A stretch of DNA of 64,000 nt from CAVSJA01 sp963728145 (GCA_963728145.1 CAVSJA010000008.1:248001-312000), one strand, 5' to 3'. Positions 32,835-42,143 are shown, counted from the stretch's first letter. Made by a program: numbers and translations. Notes: generated from the sequence alone by a model not told the origin.

Positions 32835-34754
32835 ATGGCAAAGGAAAAAGAGTCCAACCTGTTCGAATACAACGAAGAAAGCATTAAAACCCTCGAATGG
32901 AGGGAGCATATCCGCCTCCGCCCCGGAATGTATATTGGCAAACTGGGCGATGGCAGCAGTCCCGACGACGGCATCTACGTTCTCATCAAAGAAGTTATCG
33001 ACAACTGCATAGACGAACATACCATGGGGTATGGTAAGCAAATCGACGTCACTATTGAAAAAGGTACAGTTACCATTAGAGATTATGGACGCGGTATTCC
33101 ATTAGGTAAAGTGGTAGATGTTGTAAGCAAGATCAATACGGGTGCGAAATATGATAGCAAGGTTTTTCAGAAAGCGGTTGGTCTGAATGGCGTTGGTACA
33201 AAGGCCGTTAATGCGCTCAGTAATTTTTTTAAGGTTACTGCCTTCCGTGACGGAAAGGAAAAATCTGCTGAATTCTCCAAAGGAGTTCTTGTAAAAGAAT
33301 ATAGAGAGTCCAAGTCAGGGGATTCAAATGGAACATTAGTTACATTCATTCCCGATGATACCGTATTCAGAAATTTCCACTACATCAATGAATACCTCGA
33401 AAAGCAATTCTGGAATTATTGTTATCTCAATGCCGGGTTGATCATTAGCTATAATGGAAAAAAATTCGTCAGCAAGAATGGCCTGCTTGATTTATTGCAG
33501 CGCAATACAAATGCGGACGAGATACGCTATCCCATCATCCATTTGAAAGGCGATGATATTGAATTAGCCCTTACGCATACCAATGAATATGGCGAGGAAT
33601 ACTATGCATTTGTGAACGGTCAGTTTACTACGCAGGGGGGAACTCATCTCGCAGCCTTCCGCGAAGCCTATGTGAAAACGATCAGGGATTTTTATAAAAA
33701 AGATTACGACGCTTCAGATATAAGAGGAAGTATTTGCGCAGCTATCTCAGTTCGTGTGCAGGAACCTGTATTTGAAAGCCAGACCAAGACCAAGCTCGGA
33801 AGCCAGAATGTATATGAGGGGGGACCAACAATGAAAAACTTTGTTGGTGATTTCATCGCCCGTGACCTGGACCTCTTCCTTCATAAAAATCCTACAGTAG
33901 CCGAAGCGCTAAAGAGGAGGATCGAACAAAATGAGAAGGAAAGAAAGGAATTGGCGGGAATCAAGAAACTTGCAAACGAAAGAGCTAAAAAAGCAAACCT
34001 TCACAATAAGAAATTAAGGGATTGTCGCTATCACCTGAATGATGAACCATCTGGTAAGGATAAGGAGATCATTATGGAGAAGGCAAAAGAGAGCACAATA
34101 TTCATCACAGAGGGTGACAGCGCAAGCGGTTCAATTACAAAAGCGAGAAGTGTAGAAACCCAGGCAGTGTTTAGTTTGCGTGGTAAGCCGCTCAACTGTT
34201 ATGGACTTACCAAGAAAGTCGTATATGAGAATGAAGAATTCAACCTGCTTCAACACGCATTGAATATTGAAGATGGATATGAAGGCTTGCGTTACAACAA
34301 TATCATTATAGCAACGGACGCAGATGTGGATGGAATGCATATCCGCCTATTGTTAATGACTTTCTTCCTTCAGTTTTTTCCTGATCTTGTGAAGAAAGAA
34401 CATATTTATGTTTTGGAAACCCCATTGTTTAGGGTAAGAAACAAACAGGAAACGATCTATTGTTACGACGAAACTGAAAAGCAGGCGGCGATAAAAAAGC
34501 TGGGCAGCAAGCCAGAGATCACCCGATTCAAAGGATTGGGTGAAATTTCACCAGATGAGTTTGCGCGTTTTATTGGTCCGGAAATGAAGCACGCGCCTGT
34601 GATGTTAATGCCTGAAACGCATATTCAACAGCTGCTGGAGCAATACATGGGAAAGAATACACAAGAACGCCAGGATTTTATCATTGATAATTTGAGGGTT
34701 GAGTTAGATCAGGTGGAGGAAGAAGTGGAAAAGCCGAAGAAGGGGAAGAAGTAA
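32835..34754 (+). CDS. parE: DNA topoisomerase IV subunit B
   Basis: A 639-residue type II topoisomerase ATPase subunit. The GHKL ATP-binding region shows RLRPGMYIGKLGDGS, IKEVIDNCIDEH, RDYGRGIPLG and GLNGVGTKAVNALS. The Toprim region shows ITEGDSASGSITKARS, NIIIATDADVDGMHIRLLLMTFF, and RFKGLGEISPDEF. Bacteroidota topo IV B subunits have this length. The true start is the ATG at 32835; the open frame continues upstream without a plausible start. It acts with parC (37555-40062) in chromosome decatenation. Four word-repeat units of GGCAA type begin 2 bp after its stop. Confidence 0.93.
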   Translation: MAKEKESNLFEYNEESIKTLEWREHIRLRPGMYIGKLGDGSSPDDGIYVLIKEVIDNCIDEHTMGYGKQIDVTIEKGTVTIRDYGRGIPLGKVVDVVSKINTGAKYDSKVFQKAVGLNGVGTKAVNALSNFFKVTAFRDGKEKSAEFSKGVLVKEYRESKSGDSNGTLVTFIPDDTVFRNFHYINEYLEKQFWNYCYLNAGLIISYNGKKFVSKNGLLDLLQRNTNADEIRYPIIHLKGDDIELALTHTNEYGEEYYAFVNGQFTTQGGTHLAAFREAYVKTIRDFYKKDYDASDIRGSICAAISVRVQEPVFESQTKTKLGSQNVYEGGPTMKNFVGDFIARDLDLFLHKNPTVAEALKRRIEQNEKERKELAGIKKLANERAKKANLHNKKLRDCRYHLNDEPSGKDKEIIMEKAKESTIFITEGDSASGSITKARSVETQAVFSLRGKPLNCYGLTKKVVYENEEFNLLQHALNIEDGYEGLRYNNIIIATDADVDGMHIRLLLMTFFLQFFPDLVKKEHIYVLETPLFRVRNKQETIYCYDETEKQAAIKKLGSKPEITRFKGLGEISPDEFARFIGPEMKHAPVMLMPETHIQQLLEQYMGKNTQERQDFIIDNLRVELDQVEEEVEKPKKGKK

Positions 34755-34756
34755 GA

Positions 34757-34819
34757 GGCAATGGGCAAAAGGCAATGGGCAATAAGCAAAGGGCAATAGG
34801 CAAAGAGCTAGTGGCAATT
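34757..34819 (+). repeat. 7-bp word array GGCAATG, nine units
   Basis: Nine contiguous units of 7 bp (GGCAATG, GGCAAAA, GGCAATG, GGCAATA, AGCAAAG, GGCAATA, GGCAAAG, AGCTAGT, GGCAATT). It starts 2 bp after the parE stop codon. No inverted partner lies nearby. Confidence 0.9.
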
Positions 34820-34845
34820 TTTAAAAAACAAGTCAAAGTTAAATA

Positions 34846-35679
34846 ATGATTCATATAGTTTTCAACGAAGCTGATGTGGAAGTGCTGCAAAAGGCGCAGG
34901 CATTGGATGAAAATTTTACGGGGGAAGTGATCCAGGTAAAAGATGATTATGCAGTTGGACCATTGCAGAATATTTATGGCGCGGAAGGAATTGAAAATCG
35001 TAAGCAATGGTGGAGGGAGGTCTTAAGTGGTGGAGATTACGATGGAGCAGTGGATGATAATGTTGATGATAATAAGCTTATTGAAGATCTAAAAAATAAG
35101 CTTGACGAAGATAAAAGCAAATTGGTCTGGATCTGGGCTGCACAAAACAAGCATGATGTGAGCGGTTATTATTGGCTGGTCAGTCAATTGAAGGAATACC
35201 AGGGCAGGATCTACATTCTATACCTGAACAATCTTCCTTTTATCAATGAAAAAGGAGCGATATTTTATCCTGAATGGTTGAGCACTATTCCGCCAAAAGA
35301 ATTCCTCAAAGCAAGAAAACTTGCAAGGCCCGTTACACCGAGTGAATTTGAAGTTGATCCTGATGAGTGGACAAAGATCTGTAATGAAGGCAAAGGAGTT
35401 CGTTTGCTTGAAGGTGGAAAGAAACTCATTCAAACCGGCTATGAGTTTTATGACGCTGATCTGAAGAAATATATAACCGCTGACTGGCAAAAAGCCAGCA
35501 GGATCATCCACCAATTCCTGCACAAGAACAAGCATACCACCGGGGATGCTTACCTGCTTTGGCGGCTAAAGCTGATCCTATCGGGAGGTGAATTTGATAT
35601 ACAGGGCCAATTAAGGGGAATGAAGGATTTTGAAGTAAAACAAAAATCGACTCAGCCGGCTGAATTACAGGAGAATTAA
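34846..35679 (+). CDS. DUF1835 domain protein
   Basis: A 277-residue cytosolic protein. MIHIVFNEADVEVLQKA at the start, EVIQVKDDYAVGPL, and WIWAAQNKHDVSGYYWLVSQL fit DUF1835; the C-terminal region with GDAYLLWRLKLILSGGEFDIQG fits the DUF3658 half. The role is unknown. It is the first of three genes with 5- to 6-bp spacers (DUF1835, serine hydrolase, DUF4260), an apparent operon inserted between parE and parC. Confidence 0.88.
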   Translation: MIHIVFNEADVEVLQKAQALDENFTGEVIQVKDDYAVGPLQNIYGAEGIENRKQWWREVLSGGDYDGAVDDNVDDNKLIEDLKNKLDEDKSKLVWIWAAQNKHDVSGYYWLVSQLKEYQGRIYILYLNNLPFINEKGAIFYPEWLSTIPPKEFLKARKLARPVTPSEFEVDPDEWTKICNEGKGVRLLEGGKKLIQTGYEFYDADLKKYITADWQKASRIIHQFLHKNKHTTGDAYLLWRLKLILSGGEFDIQGQLRGMKDFEVKQKSTQPAELQEN

Positions 35680-35684
35680 TAACG

Positions 35685-37025
35685 ATGATAAGATTCCGGA
35701 TCATTCTAATCTTTTTACTGGTATCGATTGGTGCGCTGGCACAGGATGTCACCAGGACATTGGATGAATTGCTGCGCACATATGAGAAGCAAGGAAAATT
35801 CAACGGATCGGTATTGGTTGCCTATAAAGGAAAGATTCTCCTGGAAAAAGGCTATGGATGGAAGAATGTAGCCGATAGTCTCAAGAATGACGAAAAAACC
35901 ATTTACCAGATCGGTTCTGTTACAAAGCAATTCACCGCAACCCTCATCCTGCAACAACAGGAAGCAAGGAAATTATCAGTCGATGATCAATTGATCAAAT
36001 ATTTTCCTTCATATTCCAAAGGAGATAGCATTACGATACATCATCTCCTTACACATACTTCCGGCATATACAATTATACCAACGACGGAAAGTTCATGAC
36101 TGAATCTGCAATAAAACCGCAGACTCGCGACTACATGATCTCCTTATTCGAGAAAAAGCCGCTCGGTTTTAAGCCTGGTTCAAAATTCAGCTATTGCAAT
36201 TCTGGCTATATGATATTGGGATTTATTCTCGAAGATGTTTCGAAAAAGAAATGGGAGCAATTGATGCATGAACGCATTCTCGGTCCTTTGGGTATGACCA
36301 ATTCAGGATTTGATTTTGCCGCGCTAAAAAATCCAAATAAAGCAACTGGATATTTTGTAATGGATGGAAAGAATAACACGCCAGCAACAATTGTTGATTC
36401 ATCTGTCTCATTTTCTGCAGGATCTCTTTATTCAACGGTTGGAGATCTGTATAAATGGGAGCGTGCGATAACATCCGGAAAATTGCTAAAGCCAGAATCC
36501 TGGAAGGCAGAGTTTACTCCATTCAAAGACAAATATGCTTACGGCTGGTTCGTTGATTCCTTGCACGGAAGGAAAATCATCCGTCACGGCGGAGGGATTT
36601 TTGGTTTTGTTTCCGACTTGATTCGATTCCCAGATGACGATTTAGTGATCATTCTGTTGTCAAATAAACCCAGCGGTGGACTGACAGGCTTTACGAATAA
36701 TCTTGCAGCGGTTGTTTTTAACAGACCATTTGATTGGCCAACTGATCGTAAAGAGATTTTTGTTTCGGAAGAAATATTACAGCAGTATGCAGGAGATTAT
36801 CAATTAGCTCCTGATTTCATTGTGACGATTACATTGGAAAACGGGAAATTGAAGGCAAGGGCAACCGGTCAGCCGCAATTCCAATTGTTTGCGGAACGAG
36901 AGAATTATTTTTTCCTGAAAGCTGTTGATGCGCAGGTTGAATTCATAAAGGATTCCACGGGTAAAGTTGAAAAGATGATCCTTTACCAGGGCGGAGGACG
37001 AACAGAAGGAAAGAAAATCAAATAG
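35685..37025 (+). CDS. Secreted serine hydrolase (class C beta-lactamase-like)
   Basis: A 446-residue secreted protein (signal MIRFRIILIFLLVSIGALAQ). The penicillin-binding fold motifs are present: SVTK (Ser78-x-x-Lys81), YCN in KFSYCNSGYM in place of Y-x-N, and HGG in IRHGGGIFGF. The C-terminal 90 residues form a lipocalin-like domain often attached to such enzymes. Homologues act as D-amino-acid peptidases, esterases or beta-lactamases; the substrate is not deducible. Starts 5 bp after the DUF1835 gene. Confidence 0.92.
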   Translation: MIRFRIILIFLLVSIGALAQDVTRTLDELLRTYEKQGKFNGSVLVAYKGKILLEKGYGWKNVADSLKNDEKTIYQIGSVTKQFTATLILQQQEARKLSVDDQLIKYFPSYSKGDSITIHHLLTHTSGIYNYTNDGKFMTESAIKPQTRDYMISLFEKKPLGFKPGSKFSYCNSGYMILGFILEDVSKKKWEQLMHERILGPLGMTNSGFDFAALKNPNKATGYFVMDGKNNTPATIVDSSVSFSAGSLYSTVGDLYKWERAITSGKLLKPESWKAEFTPFKDKYAYGWFVDSLHGRKIIRHGGGIFGFVSDLIRFPDDDLVIILLSNKPSGGLTGFTNNLAAVVFNRPFDWPTDRKEIFVSEEILQQYAGDYQLAPDFIVTITLENGKLKARATGQPQFQLFAERENYFFLKAVDAQVEFIKDSTGKVEKMILYQGGGRTEGKKIK

Positions 37026-37031
37026 CTGTTT

Positions 37032-37385
37032 ATGAATACAGTGATAAAACTCGAAGAACTGGGAATGTTCCTGTTCAGCATTTTTGTTTTTTCATTGCTG
37101 CCTTATGAATGGTGGTGGTTCCCGGTGTTAATATTGGTTCCTGACATCAGCATGATTGGATACCTCGTAAATAATAGAGTCGGCGCGATTTTATACAATA
37201 TTTTTCACCATAAGGCATTAGCATTGGCTGTGCTTGTTGCCGGATATTATTTAGAAAACGCTGCAATAGGTTTAGCCGGCACAATTCTATTCGGTCATTC
37301 CAGTATGGATAGAATGTTTGGATATGGACTAAAAACATTTCAGGGATTTAAGTATACGCATTTGGGAATGATAGGCAAGAAGTAA
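37032..37385 (+). CDS. DUF4260 membrane protein
   Basis: A 117-residue protein with three or four membrane helices (LEELGMFLFSIFVFSLLPY, WWWFPVLILVPDISMIGYL, LALAVLVAGYYL). The block PDISMIGYLVNNRVGAILYNIFHHKA and HSSMDRMFGYGLKTFQGFKYTHLG are the DUF4260 signature. Function unknown. It ends the three-gene unit and is followed at once by a 7-bp word hairpin. Confidence 0.9.
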   Translation: MNTVIKLEELGMFLFSIFVFSLLPYEWWWFPVLILVPDISMIGYLVNNRVGAILYNIFHHKALALAVLVAGYYLENAAIGLAGTILFGHSSMDRMFGYGLKTFQGFKYTHLGMIGKK

Positions 37386-37519
37386 ATGGTGAATTGTGAA
37401 TGGTGAATGGTGAATGGTGAATGGTGAATAGTGAATAGTGAATTGGAAATATTAATTACTTTGAACAGTTCCAATTGACCATTGACCATTGACCATTGAC
37501 ATTCCCATTCACCATTCAC
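37386..37519. repeat. 7-bp word hairpin ATGGTGA
   Basis: Eight units of 7 bp (ATGGTGA, ATTGTGA, four ATGGTGA, ATAGTGA, ATAGTGA) fill 37386-37441, starting directly after the DUF4260 stop codon. An inverted array (TGACCAT, TTCACCA words) fills 37474-37519. Confidence 0.92.
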
Positions 37520-37554
37520 AAAAAAATTAAAATAAAAACATCTGATATTAGACT

Positions 37555-40062
37555 ATGTCAGCAGCGAAAAAGAAAGAAAGTTTTTTTGCAAATGAAGCAG
37601 GTATACAGGGACAGTACAAAAACTGGTTTCTTGATTATGCTTCTTATGTGATCCTCGAGCGGGCCGTGCCTGCTGTGGAGGATGGATTAAAACCCGTACA
37701 GCGAAGAATACTTCATGCAATGAAGGAGATGGATGATGGTCGTTTCAACAAGGTGGCCAATATCATCGGGCAATCGATGCAATACCATCCACATGGCGAT
37801 GCGAGTATTGGCGATGCTCTGGTAAACCTTGGACAAAAAGACCTCCTGATCGAAACCCAGGGAAACTGGGGAGATGTGCGTACCGGAGATGAAGCCGCCG
37901 CGGCAAGATATATTGAAGCCCGCCTGAGTAAATTTGCCCTGGAAGTTGCTTTCAATAGTAAAACCACTGAATGGCAACTGAGCTATGATGGCAGGAAGAA
38001 CGAACCGGTAACCCTGCCAATGAAATTCCCTTTGCTGCTTGCTCAAGGGGCAGATGGTATTGCAGTTGGACTTTCAACAAAAATACTTCCCCACAATTTT
38101 TGTGAACTCATTGAATCTTCGGTTAAACATCTCCGTGGAAAGCGATTCGAAATATTCCCCGATTTCCAAACAGGTGGGATGATCGATGTGGCTAACTATA
38201 ATGAAGGAAAAAGAGGCGGAAAGATCCGCGTACGCTCACGTATCGAAGAGGTGGACAAGAAAACATTGGCGATCCGTGATGTTCCATATGGAGTTACTAC
38301 GACCCAATTGATGGATTCCATCGTGAGAGCAAATGACCAGGGAAAGATCAAGATCAAAAAAGTTACAGACAATACGGCGGCGGACGTAGAGATCCTGATC
38401 GATCTTGCTCCAGGTATCATACCCGACCAGGCCATTGATGCGCTTTATGCGTTTACTGATTGCGAAGTGAGCATTTCTCCCAATGCCTGCATAATTGTCG
38501 AACAAAAACCACAATTCCTGGCTGTAAGTGAGCTCCTGAAAATTTCAGTGGACAATACGAAAGAAATTCTGAAGAGAGAGTTGGAGATTAAGCTTGCCGA
38601 ATTGCAAGAAAAATTGCATTATACTTCTCTTGAGAAGATTTTCTTCGAGGAAAAGATCTATAAAGAACTGGAGAAAAAACATTCTACCTGGGACAAGGTA
38701 CTTGAAGCAATCGCTGATGCATTCAAACCTTACCGTAAGCAATTGAAACGTGATGTAACCCGCGAAGATATCATCAGGCTCACGGAAAAGCCCGTGCGCC
38801 GGATCTATAAATTGGATATCGAGGAATTGAATGAACAGATCAGGGGACTTGAAACAGATATCAAACAGGTAAAATATGATCTGGCTAATCTGGTAGACTT
38901 CGCTGTTGCTTACTATGAAGGATTGCTGGTGAAATATGGAAAGACCCGCACGCGCAAAACCGAAATCAAATTGTTTGAAGCCATCCAGGCAAAGCAAGTC
39001 GCCATCGCGAATGCCAAATTGTATGTAAACCGTGAGGATGGATTTATCGGAACGGGTATCAAAAAGGATGAGTTCTTGTTTGATTGTTCCAACCTGGATG
39101 ATATTATCGCATTCACTCGCGGAGGAATTATGAAAGTCGTTAAAGCAGGAGAGAAGGTTTATATCGGCAAGGATATTATTTATGTCGGCATCTTCAAGAA
39201 AGGTGATGAACGGATGACCTACAACATGATCTATAGCGATGGCACAAAGAGTTATGCAAAACGTTTTAATGTCACAGGGGTGACCCGGGACAAGGAATAC
39301 GAACTTAGTAAAGGCGGGGAGAAAACTAAAGTCCATTATCTCACTGCCAATCCAAACGGTGAAGCAGAAGTGGTGAAGATCGTGTTGAGTCCAGGCAGTA
39401 GTGCACGCAATAAAGAATTCGAGTATTATTTTGAAGAGTTGGAGATCAAGGGTCGCGGTTCATTGGGTAATACGGTGACCAAGTATCCGATCAGGACGGT
39501 GAAATTCCTTGAAGCTGGAAAAGCAACGCTTAGCGGTAAAAAACTATGGTTTGACGATCAGTTTGGAAGATTGAACACAGAAGAAAAAGGAACTCCATTG
39601 GGAAGCTTTGATGCTGATGATCGCATTATTGTATTCTATAATGATGGTTTCTATGAAATATCAGAGCAGGAATTGACGCGTAGATTTGAACCGGAGAAAG
39701 TTTTATTGATCGAAAAATTCCATCCGGATAAGATCGTATCTGCAGTTTATCTTGATATGGAAAAAGTTCAATACAATATCAAGCGGTTCAAGATTGAAAC
39801 GACCACGCTCAACAATAAATTCCTCTTTATTAAAGAAGGAGAGGGTAACTACCTTGAGGCAGTTACAACCGATCCCGAACCTATCTTAATCGTGCAATCC
39901 GGTCGTGGTTCCCAGGTACGTAAAGCAAAATTCAAAGTTGAGAAGCTCACGGAAGTAATGGGTTGGAGAACTGTAGGAGCTAAACTTGTAGACTACACGA
40001 AAACGGTTCAAATGGAATGGCAGAAACAGAAAGGGGATAATAAGCAGCAGGAGCTTTTTTAG
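37555..40062 (+). CDS. parC: DNA topoisomerase IV subunit A
   Basis: An 835-residue type II topoisomerase breakage-reunion subunit. DGLKPVQRRILHAMKEM, PHGDASIGDALVNLG and the active-site tyrosine in AAAARYIEARL (Tyr119) are all present. The coiled tower (about 340-470) and the C-terminal beta-pinwheel region follow. Quinolone-determining positions fall in the first 100 residues. Together with parE it decatenates daughter chromosomes. It lies 2.8 kb downstream of parE, separated by a three-gene unit. The stop codon is followed directly by a word-repeat hairpin. Confidence 0.94.
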   Translation: MSAAKKKESFFANEAGIQGQYKNWFLDYASYVILERAVPAVEDGLKPVQRRILHAMKEMDDGRFNKVANIIGQSMQYHPHGDASIGDALVNLGQKDLLIETQGNWGDVRTGDEAAAARYIEARLSKFALEVAFNSKTTEWQLSYDGRKNEPVTLPMKFPLLLAQGADGIAVGLSTKILPHNFCELIESSVKHLRGKRFEIFPDFQTGGMIDVANYNEGKRGGKIRVRSRIEEVDKKTLAIRDVPYGVTTTQLMDSIVRANDQGKIKIKKVTDNTAADVEILIDLAPGIIPDQAIDALYAFTDCEVSISPNACIIVEQKPQFLAVSELLKISVDNTKEILKRELEIKLAELQEKLHYTSLEKIFFEEKIYKELEKKHSTWDKVLEAIADAFKPYRKQLKRDVTREDIIRLTEKPVRRIYKLDIEELNEQIRGLETDIKQVKYDLANLVDFAVAYYEGLLVKYGKTRTRKTEIKLFEAIQAKQVAIANAKLYVNREDGFIGTGIKKDEFLFDCSNLDDIIAFTRGGIMKVVKAGEKVYIGKDIIYVGIFKKGDERMTYNMIYSDGTKSYAKRFNVTGVTRDKEYELSKGGEKTKVHYLTANPNGEAEVVKIVLSPGSSARNKEFEYYFEELEIKGRGSLGNTVTKYPIRTVKFLEAGKATLSGKKLWFDDQFGRLNTEEKGTPLGSFDADDRIIVFYNDGFYEISEQELTRRFEPEKVLLIEKFHPDKIVSAVYLDMEKVQYNIKRFKIETTTLNNKFLFIKEGEGNYLEAVTTDPEPILIVQSGRGSQVRKAKFKVEKLTEVMGWRTVGAKLVDYTKTVQMEWQKQKGDNKQQELF

Positions 40063-40150
40063 ATTGCTAGATGGGTTGATTGTTAGATGGTTGGATTTAT
40101 AAATAGTAAGCCCAACAATCAAACAATTGAAACAATCAAACCATCATGCT
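40061..40150. repeat. 8-bp word hairpin at the parC 3' end
   Basis: Arm 1 (ATTGCTAGATGGGTTGATTG...) begins right after the parC stop at 40062. Arm 2 (CCCAACAATCAAACAATTG..., to 40147) overlaps the end of the convergent gene at 40149. Similar words occur at 24451-24539 and 59612-59692. Confidence 0.8.
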
Positions 40151-41144
40151 ATTTAAGCACTCTCGGATCAGAAGCTTTCTTCTTCTTAAATCTAATCGCT
40201 GCGTTTTGTGTGAGGCTGCTTGAAAGATAAACTTCATGTCTTTTAACGCCGTCTGTAACCACCATTAAGGCTGTATTGGGCGGATACTTGCCGAGGTTTT
40301 CAGCAAACATGCTGATCTCATTGTATTCTTTTAGGCTATCAAGTGAGAGATAAATATTTAAGGCCCTTTCCGAAAGTGGCTGGCGAGCCAAGACCGGAGT
40401 CTTGTTGAGGAAAATACTGATCATGTCGCCGTCAATATCTCCATTATCATAAAAGCTGATACGAATGGAATCACTTTCAATTTCTATGTCTTTGCCGTAA
40501 GTATTTTGTCTTTGTTCAAATTGTTGGATCAGCTTTCTTTCCGCAGGTTCACTCAACTTCACTACAGGTTTTTCATTTACCAAAGCAGGCCCGATGGTTA
40601 ATGGTTTTTCAGAGCCGGAATTGCTCACTATGAAATCTTCTTCATACGGCTTCCAGAATTTCTTCCCTGCGACGGTATTGCGAAGAACGCTATCCTGGTT
40701 GGTTTCATTAATATCTACGGACATTGAGACGCGTAGCTCGGGACATGTGTATTTGTATTTATCCTCGGCCGAATAGAAATAGCCGTTCAATGTGGATTTA
40801 ACCTGGGATACTACAAGCGTGCCGATAAAACTCATCGGGCACTCAATTCCGTTCCTTGTTGCAGAACGGTAGTAGATCATCGGGATAGTTTTGATATATA
40901 CTTCCCTGTTTTTTTTGTCATAAGTTCCTCTGATAAAGAAACTTTGATAGGAGTCTTTGAAATAATAGCCAAATATGCCTTCTACTTCGTCTCCCTTCTG
41001 TTTCAGGATTAATTCTGTGAGATAGTTGTTATTTGCACCTTCCATCATTACGTCGGCTCTTCCATACCAGGAGCCGGTAACGGACTGGGCAAAACTGACT
41101 TGTGCTGTAATCAGGGCAATGAAAACGAGGCTGATCCGATGCAT
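40149..41144 (-). CDS. Secreted protein of unknown function
   Basis: A 331-residue secreted protein (signal MHRISLVFIALITAQVSFAQ). The N-terminal 130 residues begin with SVTGSWYGRADVM, a lipocalin-like or beta-barrel start, and contain a Cys pair. The C-terminal part (about 175-331) holds RISFYDNGDIDGDMISIFLN, a strand-rich domain with an Asp-rich turn that resembles a calcium-binding or P-domain-like loop. I do not recognise a named family. It converges on parC. Confidence 0.7.
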   Translation of the reverse strand: MHRISLVFIALITAQVSFAQSVTGSWYGRADVMMEGANNNYLTELILKQKGDEVEGIFGYYFKDSYQSFFIRGTYDKKNREVYIKTIPMIYYRSATRNGIECPMSFIGTLVVSQVKSTLNGYFYSAEDKYKYTCPELRVSMSVDINETNQDSVLRNTVAGKKFWKPYEEDFIVSNSGSEKPLTIGPALVNEKPVVKLSEPAERKLIQQFEQRQNTYGKDIEIESDSIRISFYDNGDIDGDMISIFLNKTPVLARQPLSERALNIYLSLDSLKEYNEISMFAENLGKYPPNTALMVVTDGVKRHEVYLSSSLTQNAAIRFKKKKASDPRVLK

Positions 41145-41211
41145 ACGTGAAATTACCAGAAAAAATCAAGCCAGAGTTTGAATTTTGGATTTCTTTAAGA
41201 GTTCATGAGGA

Positions 41212-41338
41212 GATTTACGATTTACAATTTACGATTTACGATTTTCTCTCGATTGGCTAGAACCCCATTTCGCAGACTTTAGAGTAAGCCACTTACTATT
41301 TTGAAGAAATCGTAAATCGTAATTCGTAATTCGTAAAT
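41212..41338. repeat. 7-bp word hairpin GATTTAC
   Basis: Units GATTTAC, GATTTAC, AATTTAC, GATTTAC, GATTTTC (41212-41246) face inverted units such as GTAAATC and GTAATTC (41308-41338). The spacer between arms is about 60 nt. It lies between smpB and the next gene on the minus strand. Confidence 0.85.
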
Positions 41339-41348
41339 AATTGGGTCC

Positions 41349-41777
41349 TTATGACCTTTTCATCTCCCTCTCCACATCCTTCTTCTTTATAGATTCCCTT
41401 TTATCGTAATGTTTCTTTCCCTTACCTAAACCGATCTGCATTTTGGCAAGACCTTTTTCGTTGAAATATATCTTAAGCGGAACGATGGTTAATCCCTTCT
41501 CTTTCATTTTAGCTTCAAGTTTTCTCAATTCCTTTTTAGTAAGCAACAGTTTTCTATCGTGAACAACAATATGATTATTCGTCGTTCCGAATTTGTATTC
41601 GGCGATATGCATATTCCTTACCCAAAGTTCTCCTTTATGGAAAACGCAAAAGCTGTCAACGAAACTTACTTTCCCTTCCCGGATAGATTTGACCTCCGTT
41701 CCGACCAATACCATGCCCGCATCGTATTTATCCTCGATGAAATAATCATGAAATGCCGAACGGTTTTGAATTGACAT
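41349..41777 (-). CDS. smpB: SsrA-binding protein
   Basis: A 142-residue tmRNA-binding protein. NRSAFHDYFIEDKYDAGMVLVGTEVKSIREGK and the conserved SFVDSFCVFHKGELWVRNMHIAEY open the OB-fold barrel. RKLLLTKKELRKLEAKMKEKGLTIVPL, YFNEKGLAKMQIGLGKGKKHYDKRE and the Lys/Arg-rich tail complete the family pattern. It carries tmRNA to stalled ribosomes in trans-translation. The length is slightly short but normal for Bacteroidota. The ssrA RNA is not in this window. A -7 box and an inverted repeat lie just upstream. Confidence 0.95.
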   Translation of the reverse strand: MSIQNRSAFHDYFIEDKYDAGMVLVGTEVKSIREGKVSFVDSFCVFHKGELWVRNMHIAEYKFGTTNNHIVVHDRKLLLTKKELRKLEAKMKEKGLTIVPLKIYFNEKGLAKMQIGLGKGKKHYDKRESIKKKDVEREMKRS

Positions 41778-41781
41778 GTTT

Positions 41782-41807
41782 TTCCGTAAATGAGCGCAAA
41801 TTTACGG
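41782..41807 (-). promoter_or_regulatory. Inverted repeat over the smpB -7 box
   Basis: TCCGTAAA / TTTACGGA are perfect 8-bp arms 10 nt apart. The minus strand between 41804 and 41797 reads TAAATTTG, a full -7 match. The repeat also overlaps the stop of the upstream Cys-rich gene. It may be an operator, or a stem that ends the accD operon. Confidence 0.4.
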
Positions 41808-42143
41808 ACAAGTCCTGAAGTAGACTTTATTTCCGAATTGAGTATCGGCCTGTGTTGGATCTGCAGCTGTTCTTACTACCAAAACTTTTCTGCCATTAAA
41901 TTGGCAACTGTCTCGCAGTATTCTGCAAACCTGGTCCGATTTTATGTCCCACAAAGAATCCTTATTAGTCCAGATAACAACCGTATCATTACTGAATTGC
42001 ATCAAGTAACCCTTTACTGCGAGGTCGTGGTCGATAATATGACGGATCTCTCCCTCGCAAGGCTCATAGACTTCTTTTGAAGTTGCTATGCCTAAAAATG
42101 CGAACAATCCCACAATTGCAATTGCCTTAAAGAAATCTTTCAT
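41802..42143 (-). CDS. Small Cys-rich secreted paralogue (third of three)
   Basis: A 113-residue protein starting MKDFFKAIAIVGLFAFLGI, a membrane or signal segment. The mature part has the shared pattern NDTVVIWTNKDSLWDIK, CRILRDSCQFNGRKVLVV and the end FGNKVYFRTC. The four Cys at PC, VC, DSC and the final C are shared by all three paralogues, so two disulphides in the periplasm are likely. I chose the ATG at 42143; an in-frame start further upstream adds a stretch unlike the other two. Family unknown. The FGNK variation (FGKK in the others) marks it as the most divergent copy. Confidence 0.75.
   Translation of the reverse strand: MKDFFKAIAIVGLFAFLGIATSKEVYEPCEGEIRHIIDHDLAVKGYLMQFSNDTVVIWTNKDSLWDIKSDQVCRILRDSCQFNGRKVLVVRTAADPTQADTQFGNKVYFRTCP

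Noticed and set aside
32388..33041. Long minus-strand frame of 217 residues across the octamer array and the parE start
   Set aside because: Its middle is the GAACAGNN and ATCAACCCT arrays read backwards (repeats of SSVLLFFCST), and its other end is antisense to parE. It is repeat-driven.
34681..35007. 108-residue minus-strand frame across the GGCAATG array
   Set aside because: Its C-terminal half reads the array backwards (LPIALCLLPIAFC) and the rest is antisense to the DUF1835 gene.
38545..39336. 263-residue minus-strand frame inside parC
   Set aside because: It is antisense to a well-conserved gene, has no signal or family motif, and its composition follows parC codons.
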